NCBI GenBank assembly: GCA_003258795.1
Contig: QHMH01000012.1
Span: 1 to 64,000 of the forward strand
Length of the DNA stretch: 64,000 bases
Origin: Candidatus Melainabacteria bacterium
GTDB lineage: Bacteria; Cyanobacteriota; Vampirovibrionia; Gastranaerophilales; Gastranaerophilaceae
Reading direction: 5' to 3'
Part shown: one piece after another, positions 1 to 7,320 of the stretch
Position numbering within the stretch: the first letter of the stretch is position 1
How the letters are laid out: each line of letters starts with the position of its first letter
Program-made: the position numbers and the translations under genes
Notes under the pieces: generated by a model
What the model was told of the DNA's origin: nothing
Database searches by the model: none
Seen by the model: only the letters and a program-made list of their open reading frames with translations

Positions 1-240
1 CAACACTTCTGATTGCTTAAATCCATTTGTCAACGTATTATATGTTTTCTTTAATCCTGATACCAATTCTCTATTCTGTGAATTTTGTACTAAATTTGGT
101 ATCGTTATTGCTGCTACTACTCCGATTATGCCAAGGGTTAACAACACCTCAACAAGAGTAAATCCCTTTTTTGTTAAGCTCGCTTTGTTAAGTTTCTTAT
201 ACTTTTGTAAACCTAATTTTTTTAACGGTTCAGTACCCAC
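1..240 (-). CDS. Type IV prepilin-like protein, 3' end beyond window
   Basis: Leftward reading frame that runs off the left edge; only the first ~80 codons are present. It encodes a basic leader, then the prepilin peptidase/methylation signature KKGFTLVEVLLTLGIIG followed by more hydrophobic residues and TIPNLVQN, the N-terminal helix of type IV pilins and pseudopilins. The family is cleaved after the Gly and assembled into pili or type II secretion pseudopili at the inner membrane. The start is doubtful: the only in-frame start after the stop at 250-252 is GTG at 240, which lacks a Shine-Dalgarno, whereas a good one serves an ATG in another frame (222-263). The exact pilin type cannot be told from the fragment. 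Confidence 0.8.
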   Translation of the reverse strand, partial: MGTEPLKKLGLQKYKKLNKASLTKKGFTLVEVLLTLGIIGVVAAITIPNLVQNSQNRELVSGLKKTYNTLTNGFKQSEVL

Positions 241-263
241 CCCGGTTTTTTAAACTTCATCAT
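222..263 (-). other. 13-codon leader ORF or frameshifted 5' end of the prepilin gene
   Basis: An ATGATG preceded at about 10 nt by AAAGGAA opens a 13-codon frame (MMKFKKPGWVLNR, stop at 222) that overlaps the presumed GTG start of the prepilin frame. One extra G in the CCGGGG run near 241-245 would join this well-signalled start to the prepilin frame and give a continuous basic leader. It may be a coupled leader peptide, a phase-variable start, a real frameshift mutation or a sequence error. Confidence 0.45.
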
Positions 264-349
264 TTTTTGCGGTTTCCTTTCTTTTTGTTACATTTCTTCG
301 CTTTTCTTAACATTTCTTTCTGCAATTGTTAAGCAAATTTGGTGTACTT

Positions 350-378
350 ATTATATACCGCGTTTCGTTTATTTTCAA
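350..378 (-). promoter_or_regulatory. Sigma-70-type promoter for the prepilin gene
   Basis: On the minus strand, TTGAAA (378-373) and a perfect TATAAT (355-350) are separated by exactly 17 nt. Transcription would start near 343, about 80 nt upstream of the leader ATG at 263, leaving an untranslated leader. Confidence 0.65.
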
Positions 379-401
379 ACATGTTTTAAAAAGTTAAAAA
401 T

Positions 402-429
402 ACGAGGTTCAACTAAAGTTGAGCCTCGT
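402..429 (-). terminator. Rho-independent terminator of the flagellar operon
   Basis: A 12-bp stem (402-413 with 418-429, one G-T wobble) closes a 4-nt loop and is followed on the minus strand by a U-rich run. It lies about 20 nt past the stop of the hook/rod protein gene. Confidence 0.85.
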
Positions 430-447
430 TCCTTTCTTTTCTTCAAA

Positions 448-1284
448 CTATGATCCTACAAGTTTTAAAGCTTCTTCAAGTAACTGTTTATTTGAAGATA
501 TTAGCTTGTTTGTCAATTCAAGCTGAACTTTTGCTTGTTGGTATTGTGATACCCCACCTTTAAAATCAACGTTAGATAACTCTAACAATCCAGACCTAAT
601 TTCTCCTCTTCCCATAACAGGTTTTCCAGATTCTTCAGTTTCAATAAAGTGACCATCCTTTACTTCGTACAATCCAGCAGCGTTATGGAAATTCATATTG
701 GCAATCTTATATAGTGGAACAACTTTTTTGCCCTTATCTGCTTTACCATATAAAATACCATTTTCTTTTATTTCGTAGTCGTCATATTTTCCAAGATATT
801 TACCATTGTTAGGATCTATCCAAAGCTTAACATCAGTGGTTGGAATATTCATCGCTCCACCTTTTGCCATAGTTTGTTCATACAAGTCTGCACTTATTTC
901 TTTAGTCCCTTGCATTATCTCTCCTTTTTCATTCAAGATATATGCTTGAACTTTCATGCCAGATTTGTTTTTATAAACACCTTCCTTGTCAAAAGTAAAT
1001 TCGCCAAGTCTTGTGTATATGTTTCTTCCTTTGGCATCTTTTACAACAAAAAATCCATTTCCTTCTAAAAACAAGTTTGAATTTGATGTTCCTGGAGTTG
1101 ACTTCCCTTGAGAGAATTTTTTGTTAGGATTATCAAGCACAGCACCATCCAAGAAGGTTTGAAATGATACTTGAGTTTCTTTAAACCCAGGAGTATAACA
1201 ATTTGCAAGGTTGTCTGTTATAACGTCAACCCAAGTTGCCGTAGCTTTTTGTACATTAAGAGCAGTTACAAAAGAATCATTCAT
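448..1284 (-). CDS. Flagellar hook/rod protein of the FlgE/FlgF/FlgG family
   Basis: 278-residue protein. The N-terminus (LNVQKATATWVDVITDNLAN followed by YTPGFKE) matches the conserved rod/hook motif, the middle has GNGFFVVKD, and the C-terminus has IRSGLLELSNVD and a terminal helix, all typical of axial flagellar proteins exported by the flagellar type III system. At 278 residues it is closer to FlgF/FlgG than to a full hook protein. It is the last gene of a leftward operon; its start overlaps the end of the FliK-like gene by 8 nt, and a strong terminator follows. A role at the hook or distal rod next to the hook-length ruler is inferred. Which axial protein it is cannot be settled here. 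Confidence 0.8.
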   Translation of the reverse strand: MNDSFVTALNVQKATATWVDVITDNLANCYTPGFKETQVSFQTFLDGAVLDNPNKKFSQGKSTPGTSNSNLFLEGNGFFVVKDAKGRNIYTRLGEFTFDKEGVYKNKSGMKVQAYILNEKGEIMQGTKEISADLYEQTMAKGGAMNIPTTDVKLWIDPNNGKYLGKYDDYEIKENGILYGKADKGKKVVPLYKIANMNFHNAAGLYEVKDGHFIETEESGKPVMGRGEIRSGLLELSNVDFKGGVSQYQQAKVQLELTNKLISSNKQLLEEALKLVGS

Positions 1285-2359
1285 TATTACCTCCTCTTTG
1301 TCCTCTATTTTGCTTTTGCGAGTTGTTTTGTTTCTTACTTGTATAAGACAATTCGTTATATTCTATTCCCTTGTCTTCAAAGGCTTGTCTTAATTCTGCA
1401 ATGTTGTTTCTTAAATATTGTTCAACTGCAGAACTTCCTGGAATAAAGTTTGCAGACAAAACCCCGTTTGAATCAACCTTCATAATTACCGCAACATTGT
1501 TGTCAAAATCAACTCTGAAAGGTTTATTTGTTTTCATTGACTCATTCAAAGAATCAATCAATGCTTGTGATACAGCAGCGCTGCTTTGTATAACTTGATT
1601 TTTAACCTCTTGCACCTGTATTTGATTTTGTACCGTGTTGATGTTAGCTTGAACAAAATCTGTATTTTGTTTGTTTTGAACCAAATTCAAGAAGAAGTCT
1701 GCATCTTGAGCGTTCATTGCTATTGACTTTATGGCTTCTCTTTTTCCTTTCAAATCTTTTGATTCTACTGCACTGATTTCTAAATTCTTTATTGTATTCA
1801 ATGCTGAAATTTTAGAATTCAATTCGGAAATATTCGCTAATGCATCTTTTTGAACATTTACTTCTGTTTGTCCAAAAGGTAAGAATGCACTTTCATCTAA
1901 CAGTTTTATTAAATCTTCTTTTTCTTTTAAATCATCTGATTTTTTTCCAATAAGGTTTTGCTTTTCCATTGCATCATTTGTCACAAAGTTTTTCAAACCT
2001 TCATTGCCAAATGCTTGATCTTGAAGGTTTTTGTTCATTTCAATAATTTGTTCCTTTACTCTTTCTTGTGCAAGAGTTGCCTTATTTATTTCTGATTTTT
2101 GGTTTTTATTCTCTATAACCTTGTCATCTACAAGCATATTTTTGCCTGTACTTGCTTTTTTATCAACTCCGTTTTCAACACCTGATTCATTTTTTTGTGT
2201 GGGTTGAGATGTTGTTTCAGACACTTTAGGATTAGTGTCAGCTTTTTGTGTTGATACCTCTTTTAGTGCTTCTTTAAAATTTCCTTCTTCCACCTTTGTC
2301 GCAACTGGTTGTTGAACTGATTGTGTTGTAGCTTTTACAGAATTTATACTTGTTGTCAT
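1277..2359 (-). CDS. fliK: FliK-like flagellar hook-length control protein
   Basis: 360-residue protein that is low-complexity, Lys/Gln/Asn/Glu-rich in its first two thirds. A compact C-terminal domain (about residues 255-345, including FRVDFDNNVAVIMKVDSNG and an LRQAFEDKGIEY segment) resembles the Flg_hook domain of FliK, which ends hook export by switching the FlhB gate. The C-terminus is Gln/Asn/Gly-rich (KKQNNSQKQNRGQRGG). The ATG at 2359 is chosen because AAGGAGAAAG lies just upstream and it overlaps the fliJ stop; the frame stays open further upstream inside fliJ. Position between fliJ and a hook/rod gene supports the call, since FliK sequence conservation is low. Confidence 0.8.
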   Translation of the reverse strand: MTTSINSVKATTQSVQQPVATKVEEGNFKEALKEVSTQKADTNPKVSETTSQPTQKNESGVENGVDKKASTGKNMLVDDKVIENKNQKSEINKATLAQERVKEQIIEMNKNLQDQAFGNEGLKNFVTNDAMEKQNLIGKKSDDLKEKEDLIKLLDESAFLPFGQTEVNVQKDALANISELNSKISALNTIKNLEISAVESKDLKGKREAIKSIAMNAQDADFFLNLVQNKQNTDFVQANINTVQNQIQVQEVKNQVIQSSAAVSQALIDSLNESMKTNKPFRVDFDNNVAVIMKVDSNGVLSANFIPGSSAVEQYLRNNIAELRQAFEDKGIEYNELSYTSKKQNNSQKQNRGQRGGNNE

Positions 2360-2835
2360 TCTTTCTCCTTGAGTAAATTTTCTAACATCTCTTGTTCTTC
2401 TTTTTCTTCTCTTGATTTTTGGAAAAATTTCTGAACTCCGACTTCGGACATTTGGTTCAATTCTGCCTTCTTTTCTTCCTCTCGATATACATCTCTGCAT
2501 TTTTCTTTGTGCTTTTCAAGAACTTTTACTTCTTGCTCACATATTACAAGTTTCTCTTGCTCTTCTTGAAGTATTTGCTCTTTTTCCGCCTCAACCTGCT
2601 TTAGCTGGGCATCTTTTTCCCACAAATGGTGAATATACTTATCAAAAGATTCCATCATATGTGGCTCTGCATTTCTTTTGTTTTGTGTGGTAACCTTTAT
2701 CTCCTCAAAGTTCTTTCTTGTATTCGCCCTTGCTTGCGCTAACATCTCTTGTGCCTTCTGCACTTCTATTAGCTGTGCTTCTTTCTTTCTTATTCTGAAT
2801 TCAAGTATCTTTTGTAATCTGTATCTGAAGGGCAT
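2356..2835 (-). CDS. fliJ: FliJ flagellar export protein
   Basis: 159 residues, almost entirely charged coiled coil, beginning PFRYRLQKILEFRIRKKEAQ, the hallmark start of FliJ (F-R-L-Q-x-L-L-x-h-R). FliJ is the central stalk of the flagellar export ATPase and an escort for export chaperones. It is the first gene of the fliJ-fliK-hook/rod operon; its stop overlaps the fliK start. The usual upstream neighbours fliI/fliH are absent here; upstream lies non-coding DNA with a small candidate gene and terminator. Confidence 0.85.
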   Translation of the reverse strand: MPFRYRLQKILEFRIRKKEAQLIEVQKAQEMLAQARANTRKNFEEIKVTTQNKRNAEPHMMESFDKYIHHLWEKDAQLKQVEAEKEQILQEEQEKLVICEQEVKVLEKHKEKCRDVYREEEKKAELNQMSEVGVQKFFQKSREEKEEQEMLENLLKEKE

Positions 2836-2955
2836 AAATACCTACTTTTCCTTGTACAATATTACATTTGTTTCGTTATATTTTCACTCCTCTAAAAAGA
2901 TGAATTTTAACACACATGCTATCTTTAAGAATTTTTTTCCCAAAGTCAAAAAAAA

Positions 2956-2980
2956 AATCGATGTACTATTTACATCGATT
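2956..2980 (-). terminator. Hairpin terminator downstream of a tiny gene
   Basis: A perfect 10-bp stem AATCGATGTA/TACATCGATT with a 5-nt loop is followed on the minus strand by a run of about ten T. It lies about 60 nt beyond the 21-codon frame at 3038-3103 and upstream of fliJ, so it insulates the flagellar operon. Confidence 0.8.
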
Positions 2981-3037
2981 AACTTTAAAAACCTTTACCC
3001 CATTCCATAATTATTGACTTAATGATTTGTATTTTTC

Positions 3038-3103
3038 TTATACCAAATCAGAAGTCGTAAATCTTCTTTTTCTATTCGCAAATTGTACCAAAAGTCTTGT
3101 CAT
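3038..3103 (-). CDS. Candidate 21-aa basic peptide gene
   Basis: The frame MTRLLVQFANRKRRFTTSDLV has an AAAGGAAAG element about 9 nt upstream of its ATG and a strong intrinsic terminator downstream, so the 2836-3229 interval looks like a small transcription unit. The peptide is basic, with no membrane segment or recognised family. It could equally be a chance frame inside a small RNA. Apart from this unit and its two hairpins nothing else is visible in the interval. Confidence 0.3.
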   Translation of the reverse strand: MTRLLVQFANRKRRFTTSDLV

Positions 3104-3144
3104 TGCTTTCTTTCCTTTTCTCGTGTCTTATGTTTATATAAAGT

Positions 3145-3181
3145 AAATCCTTCAAAAAAAATTGACTTTTTTGAAGGATTT
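3145..3181. terminator. Long hairpin downstream of the STAS gene
   Basis: A 15-bp perfect inverted repeat (3145-3159 with 3167-3181) around a 7-nt loop. The stem contains its own A6/T6 run next to a GAAGGA core, so it could end transcription from the STAS gene on its right. Confidence 0.65.
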
Positions 3182-3229
3182 ATCTTAACAAAACTTAATA
3201 GCATGGGTTAAAACTCGCTATTTTCGCTA

Positions 3230-3529
3230 TTATTTGATATTGACGAAAATGTCAAAACCAACCATTTCAAAAACACCTCTAATTATTCTACTTGCATTAA
3301 CTATTTTCATATCACCTTGATGTTTCATCTGCTTTTGAGCCTTTAGAATAACCCTTAAGCCTGCACTTGAAATATACACAAGATTTGAAAACTCCCAAAT
3401 AAGTTCTCTTACCGTTATATCCAAAGACTCATCGAGAACTTTTTCAAGTTCAGGAGCTGTTATAGCATCTAACCTTCCCTCTACCTTTATAGTCAATTTT
3501 CCATTTTCAAAAGATTTTTCTATATTCAT
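3230..3529 (-). CDS. STAS-domain anti-sigma factor antagonist
   Basis: 99 residues spanning one STAS domain. Residues ~40-65 carry LIWEFSNLVYISSAGLRVIL; the Ser-Ser-Ala-Gly-Leu motif contains the serine phosphorylated by partner-switching kinases in SpoIIAA/RsbV relatives. The expected role is to bind an anti-sigma or kinase partner in the cytosol when unphosphorylated. No partner kinase, phosphatase or sigma factor lies nearby. It stands alone, divergent from ferritin, with a hairpin behind it. Confidence 0.88.
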   Translation of the reverse strand: MNIEKSFENGKLTIKVEGRLDAITAPELEKVLDESLDITVRELIWEFSNLVYISSAGLRVILKAQKQMKHQGDMKIVNASRIIRGVFEMVGFDIFVNIK

Positions 3530-3673
3530 ATTATTTTCTCCAACTTTATAACTCTACCATAGACTAACCCTGTTCTCAATACAACATATTATGTATATAT
3601 TTATAAATTTTTATTGTAAAAAACCCATTTTTGTAATAAAACTTTTTCGGTACACATCAATGAGGTAAAAATC

Positions 3674-4180
3674 ATGGACAAAAAACTTGAAAAATCATTT
3701 AACGAACAAATAAATGCTGAATTGTATTCAGAATATTTGTATATGGCGATGAAAACATTTTTTAAAAAACACAATTTGCAAGGTTTCGCAAACTGGTTTG
3801 ATGTTCAAGTTCAAGAAGAACATGCTCACGCTTTAGGTATGTATGAATACGTTATTGAAAGAGGTGGAGATGTTGAGCTTTTAGCAATCGACAAACCTGT
3901 TGTTGAAGGAAATACACCACTTGAAGTTATGGAACACGTATTAAGACACGAAAAATATGTTACATCAAGAATAAACGGCTTACTCGATGTTGCAGAAGAA
4001 GAAAAAGATAGAGCCGCTATCTCCTTCCTCGATTGGTACGTAAAAGAACAAGTCGAAGAAGAAGGAAATGCAACAAAACTTATCGCAACATTAAAACTAA
4101 TTGGCGATGATAAGCACGCTCTTCTAATGCTTGACAGAGAACTTGCAACAAGAACTTTTGTTCAACCAGTTATCGGTTAA
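3674..4180 (+). CDS. ftnA: Bacterial non-haem ferritin
   Basis: 168 residues, the normal length for FtnA-type ferritin. Ferroxidase-site residues are in place: Glu16 (NAELYSEYLYM), Glu49 and His52 (VQEEHAHALGMYEY), and acidic residues in helices C and D (RHEKYVTSRI, KEQVEEEGNATKL). It oxidises Fe(II) and stores the mineral in a 24-mer shell, also detoxifying peroxide, which suits an anaerobe exposed to oxygen. A GAGG element precedes the ATG and an intrinsic terminator follows, so it is monocistronic. No clear Fur box was identified. Confidence 0.95.
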   Translation: MDKKLEKSFNEQINAELYSEYLYMAMKTFFKKHNLQGFANWFDVQVQEEHAHALGMYEYVIERGGDVELLAIDKPVVEGNTPLEVMEHVLRHEKYVTSRINGLLDVAEEEKDRAAISFLDWYVKEQVEEEGNATKLIATLKLIGDDKHALLMLDRELATRTFVQPVIG

Positions 4181-4200
4181 TTTAATTTAGTAATATAATA

Positions 4201-4232
4201 AGGCACCCAAAACTTCGTTTTGAGTGCCTTTT
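4201..4232 (+). terminator. Intrinsic terminator of ferritin
   Basis: Hairpin AGGCAC-C-CAAAAC / GTTTTG-A-GTGCCT with a TTC loop and one internal mismatch, followed by TTTT, 20 nt after the ferritin stop. Confidence 0.85.
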
Positions 4233-4378
4233 CTCATCTTCAATTTGTCATTAAAACTTCTATCTTTATCAAATTATTTAGGTTAACATTTCTTTACAAA
4301 CCTCAATTAAAAAGTAAATTTTTTAATTTTAAAATTGTTTATTAAGACATAAGAACTAAAAAATATAGGAAAGATTTT

Positions 4379-4465
4379 ATGATAGAATTTTTATTTTCAT
4401 TATTGATAGGGTATAAACCAGCAATGGTTAGAGTTCGTGTAGAAAATGAATTCCTTAATAGGTAA
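4379..4465 (+). CDS. Candidate 28-aa small protein
   Basis: The 4233-4542 gap contains an ATG preceded by ATAGGAAAG. It encodes 28 residues: a hydrophobic start (MIEFLFSLLIGY) and then a basic, charged tail ending ENEFLNR. A strong bidirectional terminator follows 20 nt later. The layout (ribosome site, frame, terminator) suggests a small membrane-associated peptide, but no family is recognised and expression is unproven. Confidence 0.35.
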   Translation: MIEFLFSLLIGYKPAMVRVRVENEFLNR

Positions 4466-4486
4466 TATGTGTGTGTTGATTAAATA

Positions 4487-4517
4487 AAGGCGCTGGCTAT
4501 TAAATAGCCAGCGCCTT
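4487..4517. terminator. Bidirectional terminator between the 28-aa frame and ppdK
   Basis: A 13-bp perfect GC-rich stem (4487-4499 with 4505-4517; AAGGCGCTGGCTA arm), A-rich on the left and T-rich on the right. It can end rightward transcription from 4379-4465 and leftward transcription of ppdK. Confidence 0.88.
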
Positions 4518-4542
4518 ATTTATCTTTCAAATTCCTTTGAAA

Positions 4543-7203
4543 TTAGTGAACTGCCAAAGCACCTTCTTCAACTACAGCTTGAGCAGCTGCAAGTCTTGCT
4601 TGAGGAATTCTGTAAGGTGAGCAAGAAACGTAGTTCAAACCGATTCTATGAGCAAATTTAACAGAATCAGGATCACCACCGTGTTCACCACAGATACCAC
4701 CCAACAATGCAGGGTTAACAGCTTTACCTTCTTTGATTGACAATTCAATCAATCTTCCAACACCCTTTTGATCCAAAGTTACAAATGGGTTAGAAGGCAA
4801 GATTTTTTGTTCAACATAATTTTTCAAGAATTTACCTTCAGCATCATCTCTTGAATAACCGAATGTCATTTGTGTCAAGTCGTTAGTACCATAAGAGAAG
4901 AATTCAGCATATTCTGCAACTTCGCCAGCTGTCAATGCTGCACGAGGAATTTCAATCATTGTACCGAATTTATATTCAACTTTAACACCTTTTTCGTTCA
5001 TAACGTCATCAGCAACACGAACCAAAGTTTCTTTAACAACTTTCAATTCGTTAACGTGACCGATAAGAGGAACCATAACGTAAGGTTTTACGTTAACGCC
5101 TTCTTTTTTCAAATCACAAGCTGCAGAGAAGATAGCTTTTACTTGCATTTCGTTGATTTCAGGATAAGTCAATCCTAAACGACATCCTCTCAAGCCCATC
5201 ATAGGGTTAGATTCAGACAATCCTTCAACAATTTCAAGCATTTTTTCGTCTTCAGCGTAATCTTGACCTAATGCTTTCTTTGTAGCTACCTTTTCAACCA
5301 ATTCTATTTTTGAAGGCAAGAATTCGTGAAGAGGTGGGTCTAACAATCTGATTGTCATTGGAAGTTCGCCCAAGCCTTTGAACATTGCATAGAAGTCATT
5401 ATATTGCATTGGAAGCAAGTGATCCAAAGCTTCTTTTCTTGCTTCTGGAGTTCCAGCAATAATCATCTTTTGAACCCAAGGAAGTCTGTCAGGATCCATG
5501 AACATGTGTTCAGTTCTGCAAAGACCAACACCTTCAGCACCGAATTTTTTAGCATTTTCGATATCTTTTGGTGTATCTGCGTTTGCTTCTACTGTAAGTT
5601 TCTTAATATCGTTAACCCATCCGAAGAAAGTTTCGAAATCTGAATCAATACCAGCTTCAACAAGTTCGATAGCGCCTTCCATAACTTCACCAGTTCCACC
5701 ATCCAATGAAATGATGTCATCTTTGTGGAATACAGTTCCGTCAGCACAAGTAATTGTTTCGTTATCAAGGTTGATTTTCAAATCTTCACAACCAGATACA
5801 CAAGGTTTACCCATACCTTTTGCAACAACAGCTGCGTGAGATGTTGCGCCACCTCTCAAAGTAAGAACACCTTGAGCAACAGCCATACCGTGAATATCAT
5901 CTGGGCAAGTTTCAATTCTTACCAAGATAACTTTTTCACCATTTGAACCACGTTGTGCAGCTTCTTCTGTATCAAACACGATTTTTCCTACTGCAGCCCC
6001 TGGAGATGCGTTAACACCTTTTGAAATTTTGTGAGCATGTTTTACAGCTGCTGGGTTAAAGCAAGGCAACAATACTTGATATACTGAGTATGGATCAACT
6101 TGTTGAATTGCTTGTTCTTTTGTTACAATTCCTTCGTTGTACAAGTCAACAGCAATTTTGATTGCAGCTTTTGCTGTTCTCTTACCGTTTCTTGTTTGCA
6201 AAATCCAAAGTTTACCTCTTTCGATTGTGAATTCCATATCTTGTACATCGTGGTAACCTTTTTCAAGTTGTTTTGCAATATTTACATATTGTTTATAAAT
6301 TTCTGGCATATCTTTTTCAAGTTCTGCGATTTGTTTTGGAGTTCTGATACCAGCAACAACGTCTTCACCTTGTGCATTTACCAAATATTCACCGTAGAAT
6401 TTGTTTTCACCTGTTGCAGGGTTTCTTGTAAATGAAACACCAGTTGCACAGTCATTACCCATATTACCGAATACCATTGTTTGAACGTTAACAGCTGTTC
6501 CGTAATTGTGGTCAATTTTATTCATGTTTCTGTATGCAACAGCACGTGGAATATTCCAAGATCTGAATACAGCTTCAATTGCTTCTTGCAATTGAATATA
6601 TGGATCTTGTGGGAATTCTTTACCTGTTACTTCTTTAATTGTTTTCTTGTAAATAGGAATCAAAGACATCCAACCTTCTGCAGAAATTTCTGTATCAGAT
6701 GTTACGCCTTCTCTTTCTTTAACTTTTTCAACTTCTGATTCGAAGTATTTTTGTCTGTCCATTTCCCAAGCTACTGAACCAAACATTGTCAAAAATCTTC
6801 TGTAAGAATCATAGCAGAATCTTGGATTGTTAGTTAATTTAACCATTGCTTCTACTGTTTCATCGTTCAATCCCAAGTTCAAGATTGTTTCCATCATACC
6901 TGGCATAGAAACTCTTGCACCAGATCTTACTGAAACCAACAATGGGTTTGTTTTATCGCCGAATTTTTTTCCTGTTTGTTCTTCAACGTCTTTCAATGCA
7001 TATTTAACTTCTGCCATCAAATTTTCAGGCATTTTGTTTCCGTTATTGATGTAATCCATACAAGTTTCTGTTGTAATTGTCAATCCTGGAGGAACTGGAA
7101 GTCCTAAATTTGTCATTTCTGCCAAGTTAGCACCTTTACCACCAAGAAGATTACGCATATCGGCATTTCCTTCTCTGAAAAGCCAAACTCTTTTTTCTGC
7201 CAT
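4543..7203 (-). CDS. ppdK: Pyruvate, phosphate dikinase
   Basis: 886 residues, full length. It interconverts pyruvate, ATP and Pi with PEP, AMP and PPi in the cytosol. The order is ATP-grasp nucleotide domain (GGKGANLAEMTNLGLPVPPG near residue 22), swivelling phosphohistidine domain with GGATSHAAVVAKG (catalytic His, regulatory Thr two residues before), then the PEP/pyruvate TIM barrel with GLCRTEHMF and GGICGEHGGDP (catalytic Cys). AAGGAGAAG precedes the ATG. In anaerobes this enzyme often runs glycolysis with PPi or replenishes PEP. It is single-gene, bounded by a strong terminator. Confidence 0.98.
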   Translation of the reverse strand: MAEKRVWLFREGNADMRNLLGGKGANLAEMTNLGLPVPPGLTITTETCMDYINNGNKMPENLMAEVKYALKDVEEQTGKKFGDKTNPLLVSVRSGARVSMPGMMETILNLGLNDETVEAMVKLTNNPRFCYDSYRRFLTMFGSVAWEMDRQKYFESEVEKVKEREGVTSDTEISAEGWMSLIPIYKKTIKEVTGKEFPQDPYIQLQEAIEAVFRSWNIPRAVAYRNMNKIDHNYGTAVNVQTMVFGNMGNDCATGVSFTRNPATGENKFYGEYLVNAQGEDVVAGIRTPKQIAELEKDMPEIYKQYVNIAKQLEKGYHDVQDMEFTIERGKLWILQTRNGKRTAKAAIKIAVDLYNEGIVTKEQAIQQVDPYSVYQVLLPCFNPAAVKHAHKISKGVNASPGAAVGKIVFDTEEAAQRGSNGEKVILVRIETCPDDIHGMAVAQGVLTLRGGATSHAAVVAKGMGKPCVSGCEDLKINLDNETITCADGTVFHKDDIISLDGGTGEVMEGAIELVEAGIDSDFETFFGWVNDIKKLTVEANADTPKDIENAKKFGAEGVGLCRTEHMFMDPDRLPWVQKMIIAGTPEARKEALDHLLPMQYNDFYAMFKGLGELPMTIRLLDPPLHEFLPSKIELVEKVATKKALGQDYAEDEKMLEIVEGLSESNPMMGLRGCRLGLTYPEINEMQVKAIFSAACDLKKEGVNVKPYVMVPLIGHVNELKVVKETLVRVADDVMNEKGVKVEYKFGTMIEIPRAALTAGEVAEYAEFFSYGTNDLTQMTFGYSRDDAEGKFLKNYVEQKILPSNPFVTLDQKGVGRLIELSIKEGKAVNPALLGGICGEHGGDPDSVKFAHRIGLNYVSCSPYRIPQARLAAAQAVVEEGALAVH

Positions 7204-7320
7204 TTTTTCTTCTCCTTTTTTTTATGCTCTACATAAACACATTTTATATAAATCACACTACCACAAAAAGGGGTAATTACAATACATAATTACCCTCATT
7301 TTGATACAATAATATACAAT

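Noticed and set aside
4870..7054. Several open frames antisense to pyruvate phosphate dikinase
   Set aside because: They are by-products of the codon pattern of ppdK: Cys/Phe/Asn-rich, no ribosome sites, fully inside a certain gene.
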